A stretch of DNA of 64,000 nt from Spirochaetota bacterium (GTDB lineage Bacteria > Spirochaetota > Brevinematia > Brevinematales > Brevinemataceae), in NCBI GenBank assembly GCA_030154445.1, contig JAGUQW010000002.1, positions 124,001 to 188,000 of the forward strand. Direction: 5' to 3'. The notes beneath the pieces are model-generated. The model saw only the letters and a program-made list of their open reading frames with translations, had not been told where the DNA came from and did no database searches. Position 1 is the stretch's first letter. Every line of letters begins with the position of its first letter. Made by a program: the position numbers and the translations under genes. Of this stretch, positions 63,955 through 64,000 are shown in pieces.

Positions 63955-64000
63955 TCTGTACCTGTCCTTATTTGTAAGACATAGTATAGTATAGATCTGC

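Noticed and set aside
1-64000. tRNA, rRNA, CRISPR array, insertion sequences, prophage or toxin-antitoxin modules
   Set aside because: I scanned intergenic regions on both strands for cloverleaf arms with a TTCRA loop, regularly spaced repeats, and transposase/integrase motifs in the proteins, and found none.
1-64000. Alternative genetic code (TGA as Trp), as in AT-rich mollicutes
   Set aside because: TGA is used as a normal stop (for example atpA and atpE ends) and Trp codons are TGG; the envelope genes are Gram-negative.

Overview
The window is a strongly AT-rich stretch of a bacterial chromosome with 58 protein genes on both strands. I see no rRNA, tRNA, CRISPR array, insertion sequence or phage gene. 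The best fit is a spirochaete. It has a Gram-negative envelope (two LptF/LptG permeases, several signal-peptide beta-barrel proteins, many lipoproteins) together with a V-type ATPase, a bactofilin, ClpC with a UVR motif, a DUF115/Maf-like protein and a possible FlgM. Brachyspira- or Brevinema-like lineages would suit the base composition, but the window alone cannot settle the order. Standard genetic code is used; most starts are ATG with AGGAG-type ribosome sites, with a few GTG (lptF/G-like second gene, atpA) and TTG (rsgA).

Layout. 1-7.9 kb: end of an unknown gene, a giant alpha-2-macroglobulin that has lost its thioester cysteine, and a one-chain fatty acid kinase (FakA fused to a DegV/FakB domain). 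8.2-13.7 kb: a disaccharide operon with an outer-membrane barrel, PTS IIC, IIB, a GH1 phospho-glycosidase, a MupG (DUF871) phospho-muramidase and PTS IIA. 13.7-21.2 kb: propeller lipoprotein, SDR, outer-membrane protein, steroid-reductase-like membrane enzyme, PQQ-like propeller, secA. 21.4-25.6 kb: barrel plus hydrolase lipoprotein; then a promoter, short leader and terminator ahead of nupC-udk. 25.7-31 kb: lipoprotein, sppA, Yip1-like protein and the two LptF/G permeases. 31-35.9 kb: holB-recJ facing bactofilin-map across a symmetrical bidirectional promoter; RecJ carries an inserted DEDDh exonuclease. 36.2-38.6 kb: an untracked 50-residue gene, HAD phosphatase, EamA transporter, unknown protein. 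38.8-49 kb: a complete V-ATPase operon K-F-E-A-B-D-Usp-G-C-I, then rsgA. 49-53.1 kb: operon for thioesterase, PAP2 phosphatase, Maf-like protein, metallo-beta-lactamase-fold hydrolase and BatE-like protein. 53.1-64 kb: small lipoprotein, FlgM-like protein and YraN, a 29-bp-arm palindrome, WG-repeat protein, clpC, EamA transporter, DUF6311 membrane protein, trpS and rlmN.

Regulatory architecture is unusually legible. Many genes have recognisable TTGACA/TATAAT-type promoters with 16-18 bp spacing, and most convergent pairs share A-tract/T-tract symmetrical terminators. Two hairpins lie inside operons, after the PTS IIC gene and over the stop codon of the V-ATPase proteolipid gene, and could set subunit ratios.
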